A DNA stretch of 64,000 bases from Neospora caninum Liverpool (taxonomy: Eukaryota; Apicomplexa; Conoidasida; Eucoccidiorida; Sarcocystidae), in NCBI RefSeq assembly GCF_000208865.1, contig NC_018393.1, positions 372,001-436,000 of the forward strand, in the 5' to 3' direction. The stretch's first letter is position 1, and every line of letters begins with the position of its first letter. Made by a program: the position numbers and the translations under genes. The notes beneath the pieces are model-generated. The model was not told the DNA's origin. It made no database searches and was given only the letters and a program-made list of their open reading frames with translations. Positions 49,301 to 59,900 of this stretch are shown one piece after another.

Positions 49301-50959
49301 CATTCGCTCTCTCTCCCGCTGTCCTTCCCTTTTCTTTCCCCTTTCTTTCCTCTTCTCGTCCGCGTGTCCGTCCTTTTCCCTGCTCCATCCCTCGCCTTTC
49401 GCTGCATCCTTCTCTTTCTCTTCTCTTTCTTTTTTTTCGCAGACGAGCCGGCTCCTCCAGGAAAAAGCGATTTCCCTTTTCCCCAGCGACTCCGACGTCC
49501 TGTTCGGTCACGGCGTGTTCCTCGACTTTGACATGAACAACCGGAACGACGCGACCGCCTACTATGAGGTGAGAACGCAGTCGGAGGTGCCCGAAATGCC
49601 GAGTGTCTTCAGATTTTCCGGTCGCTTGACGCCCCTCTGAGGCTGGGCTCGGGGAGAGGAAAATCGGCCTCCTCTCTGAGCGCACAGCCCTTCTCGTTCG
49701 GTTTCCTCTCCAGCAACTGGGCACGAAGAAGTCTTTCATCTGTCGAAGCTCACGTGGGCCTTCTTCTGTTTCCTGCCCAGCGAGGCGCGGACAAGGATCC
49801 GCTGAGCGTCGCCAAGACCGTGCAGTTTTTGCTCTTCCTCGACCAAGCCATCGGCAGGAGCCGCGCGGTGGCAGACGTCGACCGTCTGCTCCGTCTCGAA
49901 CGAGTCTTGGAGGAGAAAACAAATCAGCAACTTCTGGACGACGCAGCCAGTCTCTGCAAAGCCGCGCTCCTTCTCAAGCAGTTGGTGGACACCCAAGTCG
50001 AAGCAGGTCAGAGACAGCGTAAAGCGCCGCGAGACGCTCGAATGTAAACGTAGATCGAAGCAACGGAGAAGCCACGGCGCGCGACCGAAACAGAGACAAC
50101 TCTAAGGACGCAGTTGCAAAGAAGTTGGAGGGATGCGCAAACCCTGTCGGTGTCGAGCACCGACAGGGGGGGACGCGGCAGGCGATGAACATCCTGTGCG
50201 ATGTTGACACAGATGCGTGCCTATGTGTACACGCATGCACACGTAAACTGTATACGCATGTGTATCTGCGCGATACCTGGGAAGAGCGACGAGGACACAT
50301 GAGAGCCTCACTTTTTGTGTGCCCGCTACATATGCGGTGGGTTGCTTTCTCCAGGGGCCATGAGGGATACGCCGAATGTCATCCGAGAGGAGATGCGCGT
50401 GATGCGGCGTCTGTGGGAGAAGAGCAAGGTAAGAAGTACCTTTTCTAACGGATACCCATTCGTACGTTTTTTCACGCTCCAGCCGTCGGCTTTCGTACAA
50501 GTTTTTGGCTGTGCCTTTCTCTGAGCTTTCTCTCCTCTTCGGTGCGCTGCACTTTCGGTGTGCTTCTTCCCACGAGTCCATCTTTTGATGCCTCGGTTTC
50601 CTCTCTTGTCTCTGACGGTCTGCTCGCCTCTTGCTCTTTGCCCGAGTTGCGTTCTGTCGATTCCAGACGCTCTCCTGTCTCCATGTTGACACTGGCTTGC
50701 TTCCTCACTCTCTTTTCCGCTGGTGGACGAGTCCGTTTCCCTTCTTTGCGTCAAGTGGCCTTTTCACTTCCCTTCCGTCTCTCTCTCTCAGGAGCTGAAC
50801 ATCCAGAACGAGTGCGTCGTTGAGGCCTGGGCGTACTTTGAGAAGACGCGACTCACCCTCGCTCGCCGAATTCAACACTTTTTCCTTGGGGAAAGCGTTT
50901 TTCTCTCTCGTCTAGTTCACGCCCTCGCTCTCGCAGCGCGTGTCCTCTCTCTTTTCTAA
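37382..50959 (+). CDS. DPY19: DPY19-family C-mannosyltransferase with long C-terminal TPR-like extension (about 27 exons, roughly 1,170 aa)
   Basis: Exons: 37382-37602, 38126-38213, 38480-38553, 39093-39157, 39581-39685, 40007-40047, 40202-40244, 40733-40813, 41340-41533, 41884-41973, 42440-42565, 42884-43083, 43327-43426, 43701 to about 43978, 44869-45033, 45538-45689, 46200-46397, 46500-46626, 47158-47269, 47822-48180, 48769-48815, 49202-49274, 49443-49568, 49781-50006, 50355-50428, 50792-50959. Only the 43978/44869 junction fails phase: a donor or small exon is unresolved. The order of human DPY19 is kept: EGSFYYSFF in the first luminal loop (Glu103, the position held to be catalytic), ALRRFNVYQE, PLRENWALPFL, FDTNIYLMGGTEFEF, DAAIIGDMP, then FDLVYRNGMYAVLKV. 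Alternating hydrophobic exons give some 11-13 membrane helices. The enzyme attaches mannose by a C-C bond to the first Trp of WxxW in thrombospondin repeats, in the ER; in apicomplexans the substrates are TRAP/MIC2-type adhesins. After the family core, about 300 residues of helical sequence follow. Confidence 0.88.
37821..37833. repeat. Poly-G run
   Basis: Thirteen consecutive G, then A and five more G, in the first DPY19 intron. It is a likely site of sequencing error or length polymorphism. Confidence 0.9.
40332..40353. repeat. TA microsatellite in a DPY19 intron
   Basis: Plain TA run between exons 7 and 8. Confidence 0.9.
44296..44375. repeat. Four perfect tandem copies of a 20-bp unit
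   Basis: The unit TGACTTGGGGTTGTTTGCTG is repeated exactly four times head to tail (44296, 44316, 44336, 44356). It lies in the DPY19 region where the splice junction could not be resolved. Confidence 0.97.
44648..44670. repeat. TA microsatellite
   Basis: TA run in a DPY19 intron. A second, shorter one lies at 44774-44793, about 75 bp before the exon starting at 44869. Confidence 0.9.
45271..45342. repeat. Three tandem copies of a 24-bp pyrimidine-rich unit
   Basis: Unit TTGTCTCTCCCTGTTGCATT plus TCTC, at 45271, 45295 and 45319; the third copy differs at two positions. It lies in a DPY19 intron. Confidence 0.95.
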
Positions 50960-51181
50960 CCTCACTCTGTTTTTCTAGCCCGCTGGGGCTCTCTTGTGCT
51001 TCACCCTCTCGCTCTCTCTCTGCTCTCTTTTCGCTGACGCGCTGAATTCTGTCTGGCGGAAAAAAAGGTAGTTCGGGGGCGTCTTTTGCTCGTGGTGGAC
51101 TCTTGCGTGGGGAGAGACCTGACCAGCTGAGTTCGCGAGGATTCGCAGCTTCTCTACGCCGCTTACTGAGCTACGGTGTCA

Positions 51182-51243
51182 GAGCGGCGCTGAAAGAGTC
51201 GCCGATGCGTCTGAGCGGCGCTGAAAGAGTCGCCGATGCGTCT
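51182..51243. repeat. Perfect 31-bp tandem duplication
   Basis: The 31-mer starting GAGCGGCGCTGAAAGAGTCG occurs twice with no gap, at 51182-51212 and 51213-51243. Confidence 0.97.
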
Positions 51244-53216
51244 GAGCGCTGCATCTTTCCGAAACTTTTTTCGGTGGAGTTGTCTTCTTTGCCGCATTCG
51301 TCGCGCGTCGTGCGCACGACACCGAAAACGAAGCTCTTCTCGCTGACGTGGTTTTTCTGCAATTTCTGAAGCGGTCCAAGGTGAACGGCTTGACTTTCTT
51401 CCTCACCGAGGGGTGGAGGTGAAGCCGCACTGAGTGTGCAGCGGTCTTCGGCATAATCAACGCACTGCTTTTGAATTTCCGACCTCGCTCTCAAGGCGAG
51501 CGTCAGGAACCCGCGATTCTCGCGTGGTGATTACTTTTTCTCAGCATCATTTTGCTTCGCTTTTCCACTACCGGCTTCCTCCAGTGTCGCCTTCACTCTC
51601 TCGTTCTCTGGAAGTCTGAATGTCCAGTGAGGTCAGGGATTCATAGAAACATGAGTTCCGTCTGCACAACCCAATACCATGTTTTCTTTCCAAGCGACGA
51701 GGAGGAAAGTAGACGCCCTTTCATCTTCATCCCGTTCTTCCGGACGCCAGTCAGTTCTTTTCCCGGCGTCTCCGCGTGTCCAGCAAGAGGAGCCCCGAGG
51801 CTCAATCTACTAGCCGGAGCCTTCGCGCCTTTCATTCTCTTTTCTTCTACGAGAGAAACGTTGTTAACGAGAGCCGAGATACCCCCCCCCCCCACACTCC
51901 CTCTTTTTGGTGAGGCAGCACAGCCGACACTACGCGAAAAAAAAGCGGATTGGCATCTGCCTGTACCACCACAACACGCATATACATGTTTCTCTTCATT
52001 TATTTCTAGATCTGGATGCCACCTCATTTTGTCTCACATGAAAAAGCCTCATCACTTCTCGCTTGTGCGGGGGACAGTCTCCGACACTTTCTCTGGTTAA
52101 TGAATTCTGCCCGGTCTCTCGGTATTCGGTATATCTCGTTTTCCAAAGAAACAACGGAGAAGCGAACACAAAGGTGGTCACCGCTTTGTCCTCTCTACTT
52201 TCGCAGTTTTTCTCTCTTGCTTCATCTCTCTGTCTTCTGTATGTATCACTGGTTCCTTCGCTATTTCCGCCGTTCATTCCTGTCCTTCTCTGAATCCCTC
52301 GCTGTCTCTCCCAATCCCCTTCCGAGCCGATTCGCACGTGCCAACCTTCGTTTCGCCAGCAGATTTTGTGTGGAGACGCTCGAGGGTTCGACGGGAGTTT
52401 TCCGCTTTCAAAAAGTGTGTTGTGCGAGATACTCTCCCTCGCCGAACTCCGTGACGCGCCTTTGTGGGAACACCATCGCCGACAAAAATCGTTCCAGGCG
52501 CATTCGAGGCACAGGCGCGTCGTGTAGTTGGCCCAGTTTGGCGGAGTGTGTACCGCTCTGCGGCGGAAAAAAAACGCGAAAACCTTCGGTCTGTCTCTCT
52601 TGCAACTCTCCAGTGCGCCTCGCAAAAATCCGCGTCGCTCGCGCCTCCTGGCCACGCTGGCGTGCGAGCGTTGTCGAGTGGTCGGGCGCCCGCTGACTAG
52701 CCCGTTGTTCATACTTTTCCGGAAAAGTGGAAAAGGGTGCCTTCTCGGCGATCCACGTTTTTACGCGTTCGCCAACTTGTGTGTGCTTGCGAGGAAAAAC
52801 TGGCCATTCGGTTTCCCTCCGAAAATCTCGAGCGGGAGAAACGCCGAGGGAGAGATACACCCGCGTGTCTTGCCTGAGCACCGCGGCCATCGCCCTGACT
52901 CGTCTTCCACAGAACTTTCTCTGGCTGTGCAGGCCTCCGCCGTTTGAAATCCAAAGTGGAAGAAACGCGCAGGTTTTTGCGCAGAATCCGTCCACAGACC
53001 GCCGAGAGAACCGTGTTTCTCTCGCCGCACCGTGGAGGGCTAAGCGCGCTAGCGTGCCCTGGCAGAAATCGCGCTTTGGGCAGGTGGGCTGTCTCTCTGC
53101 CGTCGAGTTACCAAAGAGACGCTCAGCACGGAAGACAAAACACGTAGAGAACTTTGGTTCTCTCGAATCGCGCAGCTTCCAAGCGAGGTCGAGCGGCTCA
53201 GACCGGAGGCTCGGGT

Positions 53217-53232
53217 CCCCCCCCCCCCCCCC
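53217..53232. repeat. Poly-C run of 16
   Basis: Homopolymer upstream of the TOG-array gene; its length is likely to vary or to be miscounted. Confidence 0.95.
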
Positions 53233-53955
53233 GTCGATCAGCTTCTCTCGGCAGGTCTTCGAAGAGAACACGGGACCGAAAGATCGCGAGAGAACACAAA
53301 TTCGGCGCGGGCGGCGAAATGGGAAGAAGAGGCTCTCTTCGTCGCGCCGCGTGTGACACCGTATATCATGTATCGGCGCTCGAAGGCACGACGAAGGCAA
53401 ACCTAGATGTGTGCCTTTCTCTGCTTTTTCTTGAGGTTTTCTCGATCTTTTCGCTTTTGTCTCTGAAATTGCGTTCTCGAAGCCGTTGTCTAACATCTAG
53501 TGCCTCGCCGGCTGCGGCCCGCGGTTCGATTCCGGCATCTTCTCAGCGGCTGTCTCTTCTCGTCGGTCCGAAACACACACACACACACTCGCAAGAAGCT
53601 TGTCTCGCGCCTCCACAATGCTGTGTGCTGCCGATTTTCGGTGGAAGTGATGCGCGGCCTCTTTCTCTTCAGCGCCGCGGTTTCAACAGTGGGCAGGCGG
53701 CCTGAATTCGGCGCTCCCCTTTCGTCTTCTGACACGTCCGTTCTCCTTCTGCGCGGATCGCCTCTCACCGATCTGTTGTTTTTCTCATCTGCCGCGCACC
53801 TGCGCGTGTGTCTCTGCACAGCCGCACTGCGGGGTTTGCGCGTTTCCCCTTAAAGCTCTGCGGCTGGCTGTTTCTCGCGGCAGGCTGTTTCTCGCGGCCT
53901 GCGCTCTCGTGGAAGTTTCCGTTCTTTCGCCTTCTCTCATCTCCGCTCACTACCG

Positions 53956-56900
53956 ATGGCGAAGGAGCTCGCGCCCGGCGCGTCCGTTCCGCAGGAAGAC
54001 GCACTCCTCGCCTCGTGCGACGACGCATCTGGGTCGGACCTCGACGGCTCCGCCTCAGGCGCTCTCTCTGCCTCGCCACCGAGCTCGGCACATGCAGCGC
54101 TTGCAGGCAGAGAGGGCGTGGAACCGCGTTCCGCAGACGGTCTCCAATCTCGAGGAGCGACGCAGCTGGCAGGGACCAAACATGCGGCGTCGTCTTCGCC
54201 TTCCCCGCCCCCGAAGAAACGCCACATCACACCCAAGGCTCGGCCGAAGAAAATGCAGGAAATCCTTCGGAGAACCGAGACCGAGGTCTCCTCTGCTCCC
54301 TTCTCCTCGCCGGCTTCTTCCGCTGTCTCCGTTCCTGCGTCTCCGCCAGGCTCAGCCTCCAAACTGGAGCCGCCGGTGTGCCCAGAGTCCACCCTGTGCA
54401 CGGGGCGAAGCTTCGAAGAGCTCATGGCTGCGGCCGGAATCGACATGTCCCAGCCTCTCCCTCCAGATTCCTCTTCTCTGTCAGGTGCGCGGGGAGGCGC
54501 GACCGGCCGCAGTGGGCTGACCAGGCGCGGGGCGTCGACGACTGGCTCTGTGGCGGGTCCACGGCGAGGCGAGAAGAAAGACGAAAAGCGCGAGAGTGGA
54601 GCGAAGGCGAGAGACGCCTCGTCTGGGAGGTTTCCCGCGTCTCGGCCATCCTCTGCTGTCTCTACAGCTGGTGGCTCGTCTCCCTTGAGTGACAGTCCAG
54701 CTTTAACAGCGTCTGAAGGCCACTCCCCCGCGCTTCGTCTCCCGCTGTCCGAGCGCGCGCCAGCAACGCAGGCCCGGAGCGGGGAAGAGAGGGTCGCTAA
54801 TCTTCTTGAGCTCTCCAAAGAACCCGGTCGCTTCCCGGATATCTCTCCTAGTCCCCGCGTCCTGAACGCGGACGCGTCTGCGCTCGCTCTCCCGGGCAGG
54901 GAGTCTCAGTATGCGCCGGCGTCGCCCCCCGCGTCTCCTTCGTCTTCTCTCGCGTGTTCGTCTTCAGCTCCCGCATGCGGTTCTGAGCCGTCTTCATCTT
55001 CGCCCACTGCCTCGGCGGAACCTGCTTTCGGGGGCGAGGCCAGCGAGCACGAAGTCTTTGCAGCGATTCCGCTCTCTCTCCGGCTCACGAGCAAGACCGT
55101 GAAGCATCGCGTCCATGGATGCGAAGAACTCCTGCAACGCTTTGTCACCCAGCCCGAGAAGAGCTCCGAGACGTTTGCTGCCAACCTTCAGGGCGCGACA
55201 CTCGAGAGGCTGCTGAAAGACAGCAATCCCCTCGTTCTCTCCAAAGTGGTGGACTTCATGCTCGCGTACGTGCGTGCCGTCGCGGGCGCCGGCCGAGTCG
55301 CGCTTTCGGCAGAGCGCGCCGTCAGCCTCCTGCAGGCGGTCGCCCCGCCGACTCTCCAGAACGTGTTGGCGAATCCGCGTCTCGCGCCACAAGCCGGCGA
55401 GTTCCTCTCCCTCCTCGCGGCGGTGCATCCGGAGGCGCTAAGCTGTTTGATGTCCCTCGTGATCGCTGCGAACGCAAAGCTGCTGGCCGAGAAGAAGGGA
55501 AACGTCGCGCTGCTCAAGGGCGCAGCGATCAAGCAGCTGACAGCTGCGCTCCAGCTCCTGCAGACGCTCGTCGAGGACTTTGGCGTGCCGGCGATCAACG
55601 CCGCCGGCGGCCTGAAGCTGCTCCTGGAGAAGAGCGTCGGACCCTTCTGCTGCGTCAGCGACAAGAAGGTCCGCGGTGTCTGTACAGCGCTCGCGGCGCA
55701 TGCAGTCTGGCTAGCTGGCGCCTCGGAGGCGGCGAAGAAACTCGCGACGGACGCCGTGAAGAACAGCAAAGCGATGCAAACAGACGTCCTGGCGCTTCTC
55801 GAGGCGAAAGACTCCGAGGCGCAGCGCGACAAGCCGAAGCGGGTCTTTCGGCTCGGCGCAAGCGCGGAGGCGCCCGACGGCGAAGGCGTTCCGAGCAGAA
55901 AGGGAGAGGACCGCGACGGCGAGGTCGTGCTTGCTGAGGAGACAGACGTGCTGAAACTCGTCTGCCAGCAGGGCGACTGGACCCAGCGCGTGACCGAGGG
56001 GAAGCAGAAGAAAGCCGCGGGAAACAACGCGCCGGAGCCCAGCGAAAACGAACTGCCCTGGAAAGTCAAAATGCAGGCCTGGCAACAACTGGAAGAGGTG
56101 AGACAGCAAAGAGAGAACGGAGCAAAAGAGCAAAGAGAGAACGGAGCAAAAGAGCAAAGAGAGAACGGAGCGAAAGAGCAAAGAGAGAACGGAGCGAACG
56201 AGCAAAGAGAGAACAGAGCGAAAGAGCAAAGAGAGAACGGAGCGAAGGAGCAAAGAGAGAACAGAGCGAAAGAGCAAAGAGAGAAAAGAGCGAAAGAGCA
56301 GAGAGAGAACAGAGCGGAAGAGCAAAGAAGCGAGAAGAAAGGAAAGGCAGACTAGTTGGGGGACCCCGAACCAAGGTTGGGCCTTTTTTTCTGGATTCAG
56401 CGGTGCGTCGTGAGGCGTGAAGTCGCTCAAGAGCCGCGTGTGCTGTTTTTGTCTTGTTTTCAGGCTCTTCGCGACTGTGTTTGCATGGCGAAGAAGAACC
56501 CTTTCCTGCCGTCGCTTCTCTCGCTTGTCCATCGCTGCCTCACTCTCGAACCGACTCTCCCCGTCGTCAGCTGCTGTCTGCGCGTCCTCCAGCATCTCGT
56601 TCGCCATCTGTTGTCTGATCTTTCAGCCGCCTCTTTCGCGTCTTTTTCTTCTGCCGGATCCTCTTCGCCGCCGCAGCAGCTGCGGGTGTTGCTGCCCGGC
56701 GTAGCTGCCAAGTTGAAAGTGAACAATCGCCAAGTGCAGGTTGCGGCGACGAGCTGTCTAGGTGCGTTTTTGCGGGCTCTGCCTCTCGACGTCGCGTGCG
56801 CAGAGCTCCTGCCGATGAAGGAGAAACTGGCCGGGTACCGCCAGGCACTCCTCGAGGCGCTCGCCGCTGCGGTTCCCGCCGAGACGGAAAACGAGGAACC

Positions 56901-59900
56901 GCGTCTCGCCGCGCGGAATCTCGCGTTCTGGCGAGCGACGCCTCTTCTGGTGCAGGCTGCGAAGGCCGGCGCCGACGACGGGGCGCCAGGTGTACGGACA
57001 GCTGCGCTGCAGCTGCTGGCGAAGATCGGCGGCAAGGGAGAGGGCGGCGCAGCCGCCATCTCGTCTGTGCTCGACGCGCTCCAAGACCAGAAACGCCAGC
57101 AAGTCCTTAAACTCATGGCCGCGGTGCCGTCGTCCTCGTCTTCCGCCGCGTCCTCACCTTCGCCTCTGGCTGCTCTTTCTTCGGCTGTCACGGGCTGCCG
57201 CAAGCAACTCCGGCCCGCGAGGGTGCCTTCGTTGGCAAGCGGGATCGAGCAGAGCCAGGCGGGTGCGGCGGCTTCCCGTTCTTCGCTCCGCGGGCCAGAG
57301 AAGGAGAAGCGAGCGAAAGGCGACGAAGACGAGCGGAGAGGCAGAGAGGAGAAGATGAAGCCGTGCAAGACCGACGAGAAGAGACGACCCAGAGAGAGGA
57401 AAGATAGCGACGCAGAGAACAAACAGCCCCTCTCGGCGCGAGGACGAGGTAGGGGAAAACGCGAACGAGGCGGGAACGTGACTGAACGGGAAAGTCCTCG
57501 AAGCTAGAGACAGCGGGAGTGGAGGCAGCGGGGACACCGCTTGGTGTGTATGCACAGTTGGGCGCGATTCTGAGGGAGGAAAAAGACGTAGGACATGGGG
57601 AAGGGCAGAAAACCAACCGAAACGGAGAGCTCGGCGGGCCTCATTCCTTGCTTCTCTCTGCGCCTGTTTTCTCAGCTGACCCCGTTGCGTCACACCGGCC
57701 TCACACGGCTGGTGCTCACCGAGGCGCCTCTCCGTCCTCTTCTTCCTCGTGGTCTTCTCTCTCGTTTGCACTGTCCTGGGACGTGCCGGATTGTCCGGTC
57801 AGTCTCGCGGAGGCCGAGCGCGTGGCGGAGCGAATGTGGGAAGCAGAACTCCTTGCGGGATTGCGGAGCCCAAACGGCTTGGCGAGAAGAGGCGCCTGCG
57901 AGCGTCTCGCCGAGTGGTGGCGGCGGCCTTGCGAATGCCGTGCGTGCGCGAGAAAACTCGCAGCCAGCGAGGAGGCCAGCAGCGCGACCGAGCAGCAGGA
58001 ATGCAAAGATCCTGAAGGCGAGAAAGAGTGTCTCCAGAGAACCAAGTCGCAGTACGCTGTCCATTTGATTCTGTTTATGCGCGTGAGTGTGGCGAACTTC
58101 CGGGAGAAGTCGCTCGCAGTGCAGGAGGCGGTTCTCGCTTGCCTCGCGGCAGCAGTGGAAAGCCTCACCCTTTCTGGCAAGCCCCGCACGCCAGAGGAGA
58201 AAGAAGAGACGCCGTTGACGATCACCTCCGCATTTGACGTTCAAAATCCGAAGCCGGAGAAAGCCGAAACGAAACGACGCCCCGTCCACCCCTCGCTCGC
58301 GGCTCTTATTGTTGCACCACTCGTGGACAAGGTAGCAGAGGCGCAGCGAAGACACAGAGATGCGAAATAATCCTGGGCGAACAACGCCCACCGAATCCTA
58401 ATTCGCCTGCACGTGCAGTTTGCTCGTAGTCTACTTGGGTATCTTCAGTTTTAGAGACCTCGGACACACACGCATATATATACGTGCATGCAGATGTATA
58501 CACTTATGTAGACGTATCTATAGATATGTATATATATATATGTACAAATACACGTTTTTGGGTGTACATGTGTGGGTTGGAGAGTCTGTCTTTTTCCGTG
58601 TGTAGGAATCCTTCAGTGGTTCTGGGAACCTGTTCGTTCGCGAATTTTGCAGATTGGAGATCCGCGCGTGGGGAGCAAAGTCCAGACGTTGTGCCTCTCT
58701 CTCGCGGAAGTTTTCTCGTCTCCGCTGCCGGTGGCTGCCTCGCTGATTGAGGCCGCCGAAGGCAACTTGGTCGTCTCTCTCCCAGTGTCTCCGGGTGTCC
58801 CCTCCACGGTCCGAAGCGGCTCGCTGGAGAAGCGGCAGGAGAGACAGGGCGACTTATGGCCAGACGAGCGAAGGCGAGAAGGCTTCCCGCTGAAGAAGAG
58901 CGGAGAGACAGGCGCATGCACGGCGCGAATTGGCGAGAGACCGAGAGTGGGGTGCGCCAGTGCAATCGGCGGCGCAACGGGACGCGCGTGTCAGGCGCTC
59001 TGCGCCGTGCTCGAGAGACTCGTGCACGACTGGGGCTATGAAAAACTCACCCCCGTAAAAACGCTCGTTCTCTTCGCCAGGCAAATCATCGACGGGCAAA
59101 AGGCGACGGCAGTAAGGACGACAGAAGACAGGCGCGAAAGAAAAGATGAGAAGCAGCAGTCGGTCCTGAAAGGGTCACTCCCCGCGAGAGTTCAAGGGAT
59201 TCCTACACGCCTACTTGAATATGGCTATATTTGTATATATATATATATATGAGTGTCTGAGCATTTCAAGATATGAATGTGTGTGTCGAGATGAGGACGT
59301 GTCGCCCGCCGCGAGCGAGCGGGCGAGTGCGTCGCTTTCCGTGTTCTCACTGTCCATCGTTTGTCGCTGAAGACAACTCTGCGGGTCTCTGTCTTCGTTC
59401 TCCCTTGGAGTAGCCAGCAAAGAGAGATAAGGGTGGAAACCGGTTTCGCTGACATGCGTGCGTGTGGCTTCAGGCGCAAGCAAACCGCTCCGGAGGCATG
59501 CGACTGATGGCCGAGTTGTGTGCTCAGCTGGGGGAGAAGAATCTGCACAGCATCCTGCTGTCTCAGCCTCTCCCGGACGACCTCCGAACGGCAGTCAAGC
59601 ACCTGGCTGAATCTCTCTCGAGGCAGTCGCCTTCTTCGAACCGGTAAAAGGCGACGGAACGATACGCGGGAGAGGCATCTTTCCAAAAAAAAAAACATAC
59701 ATGGTTCCAGATCGCATGTGCACGCATTTTGCACATGCGTGCAAATATAATATATATATATATATATATGTCTGTGTGTATACGTGTAGGTGTAAGGGCA
59801 TTCTCCCTAAACCGTGTTGGTAGATACATGTATGCGCGTTGGAGGAGATAGAAGACGGCACCGGTTTCAACTTCCTCGGGTGTGGATGTAAACAGGAGTG

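Larger units (their letters stand above)
50960..53955. other. Intergenic region between DPY19 and the TOG-array gene
   Basis: About 3 kb with the DPY19 3' UTR and the promoter and leader of the next gene. It contains a duplicated 31-mer, a 12-C run (51882-51893) and a 16-C run (53217-53232). A WGAGACG-type heptamer (AGAGACG) is at 53115-53121. A 362-codon open frame on the minus strand (52408-53496) shows no recognisable domain. Confidence 0.5.

Noticed and set aside
49569..49780. Acceptor at 49715-49720 that would add an exon starting CAACTGGGC
   Set aside because: It puts the next clearly coding block (RGADKDPLSVAKTV) out of frame; the pyrimidine-rich acceptor ending at 49780 keeps phase 0.
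56107..56322. Possible CRISPR-like array
   Set aside because: The units are directly contiguous with no unique spacers, and the genome is eukaryotic.
53937..56607. Several minus-strand frames of about 290 codons
   Set aside because: They are mirror images of the TOG-gene exons, whose plus-strand frame encodes HEAT repeats. The Leu/Ser/Phe-rich run in one is the reverse of the QRENGAKE repeat.
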